Source: Verrucomicrobium sp. (GTDB taxonomy: Bacteria; Verrucomicrobiota; Verrucomicrobiia; Methylacidiphilales; UBA1321). Taken from it: DNA of 64,000 nt. The stretch is taken from the NCBI GenBank assembly GCA_017849585.1, contig JAFIGT010000021.1, positions 141,615-205,614 of the forward strand, in the 5' to 3' direction. Of the stretch, positions 63,924 to 64,000 are shown in pieces (within the stretch, counting starts at the first letter, position 1; each line of letters starts with the position of its first letter). The notes below the pieces were generated by a model, which ran no database searches, was not told the DNA's origin, and saw nothing but the letters and a program-made list of their open reading frames with translations. The translations under genes and the position numbers were made by a program.

Positions 63924-64000
63924 ATGAAAGGCAAGAGATACAGCACGGAAGACAAAATACGGATATTGAGGGATGCCGATAGCGGCAAGGGAATCGCGGA
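63924..64000 (+). CDS. IS3-family transposase OrfA (partial, N-terminus only)
   Basis: The frame from ATG 63924 reads MKGKRYSTEDKIRILRDADS, followed by GKGIA, the usual opening of IS3-family OrfA proteins with a helix-turn-helix for terminal repeat binding. It runs off the window after 25 codons. Composition differs little from the chromosome. An intact second frame with the DDE core is expected beyond the edge. Confidence 0.8.
   Translation, partial: MKGKRYSTEDKIRILRDADSGKGIA

Larger units (their letters stand above)
63861..64000 (+). mobile_element. Left end of an IS3-family insertion sequence (cut by window edge)
   Basis: TGTGATGGTCCGCGAAAACTGAGTCG at 63861 on, beginning with TG and containing the GTCCGCGAAAA type of core, is followed by a short leader and a transposase OrfA-type start (next feature). 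The right end and the second frame lie outside the window, so the element cannot be classified to subgroup. The exact left boundary is estimated. Confidence 0.65.

Overview
The window is about 64 kb of chromosome from a bacterium of the PVC group, most likely Verrucomicrobiota. Three things in the sequence point there. A 51-residue 'small basic protein' of a family I know only from Verrucomicrobia and Chlamydiae lies at 55427-55582. UvrA is a double-length tandem fusion (45898-51471), the form known from chlamydiae. Most genes are high-GC, and many start codons lack a strong Shine-Dalgarno sequence. Nearly all of the window is ordinary core genome; there is no phage, CRISPR array or large biosynthetic cluster.

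Layout. 1-7.4 kb: a truncated membrane-anchored hypothetical, galT, a 6S RNA on the minus strand, a CBS/DRTGG-type family II pyrophosphatase, tRNA-Leu(GAG), a small low-GC gene, a phosphoribosyltransferase, a LacI-type regulator and a convergent GH130 glycoside phosphorylase. 7.5-16.6 kb: a DUF485/ActP-like symporter pair, an SDR, a small unknown, a 700-residue COG5610-like protein whose HAD nucleophile is replaced by Ser, an orphan solute-binding protein, a DUF374 acyltransferase and an MFS protein. 16.9-25.8 kb: lysS, a Dabb protein, a bactofilin, an aldose epimerase family protein, a secreted unknown, clpP, a membrane protein and alpha-glucan phosphorylase.

25.8-34.5 kb: btaB/btaA (betaine lipid synthesis), then tgt-yajC-secDF-recJ and an FkbM methyltransferase. 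34.5-39.4 kb: RNase D divergent from a tightly packed six-gene operon (MoeZ-like E1/rhodanese, ClpS, DUF2017, HAD, bactofilin, zinc-ribbon bactofilin). 39.4-45.8 kb: cobalamin adenosyltransferase, LapA-like protein, M24 peptidase, and the operon plsC-chrA-mnmE-pyrD on the minus strand. 45.9-58.6 kb: double uvrA divergent from mnmA-cutA, a secreted unknown, elbB, a DUF2167 protein, the small basic protein, an rluB-type pseudouridine synthase with an Arg/Gly/Pro-rich tail overlapped in another frame by a candidate secreted-protein gene, and argH. 58.6-64 kb: GH74-like secreted protein, panD, a GNAT-like protein, a pair of overlapping EmrE-like half transporters, and the left end of an IS3-family element cut by the window edge.

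Functional themes are sugar and glucan turnover (galT, GH130, glgP, epimerase, GH74), membrane lipid building (btaAB, plsC, DUF374), tRNA modification (tgt, mnmE, mnmA), secretion (yajC, secDF) and bactofilin scaffolds (three paralogues). The best leads for something new are the rluB-overlapping secreted ORF, the MoeZ-ClpS-DUF2017-HAD-bactofilin operon with a zinc-ribbon bactofilin, and the degenerate HAD protein. No database or folding program was run; every family call is from recognition of motifs.
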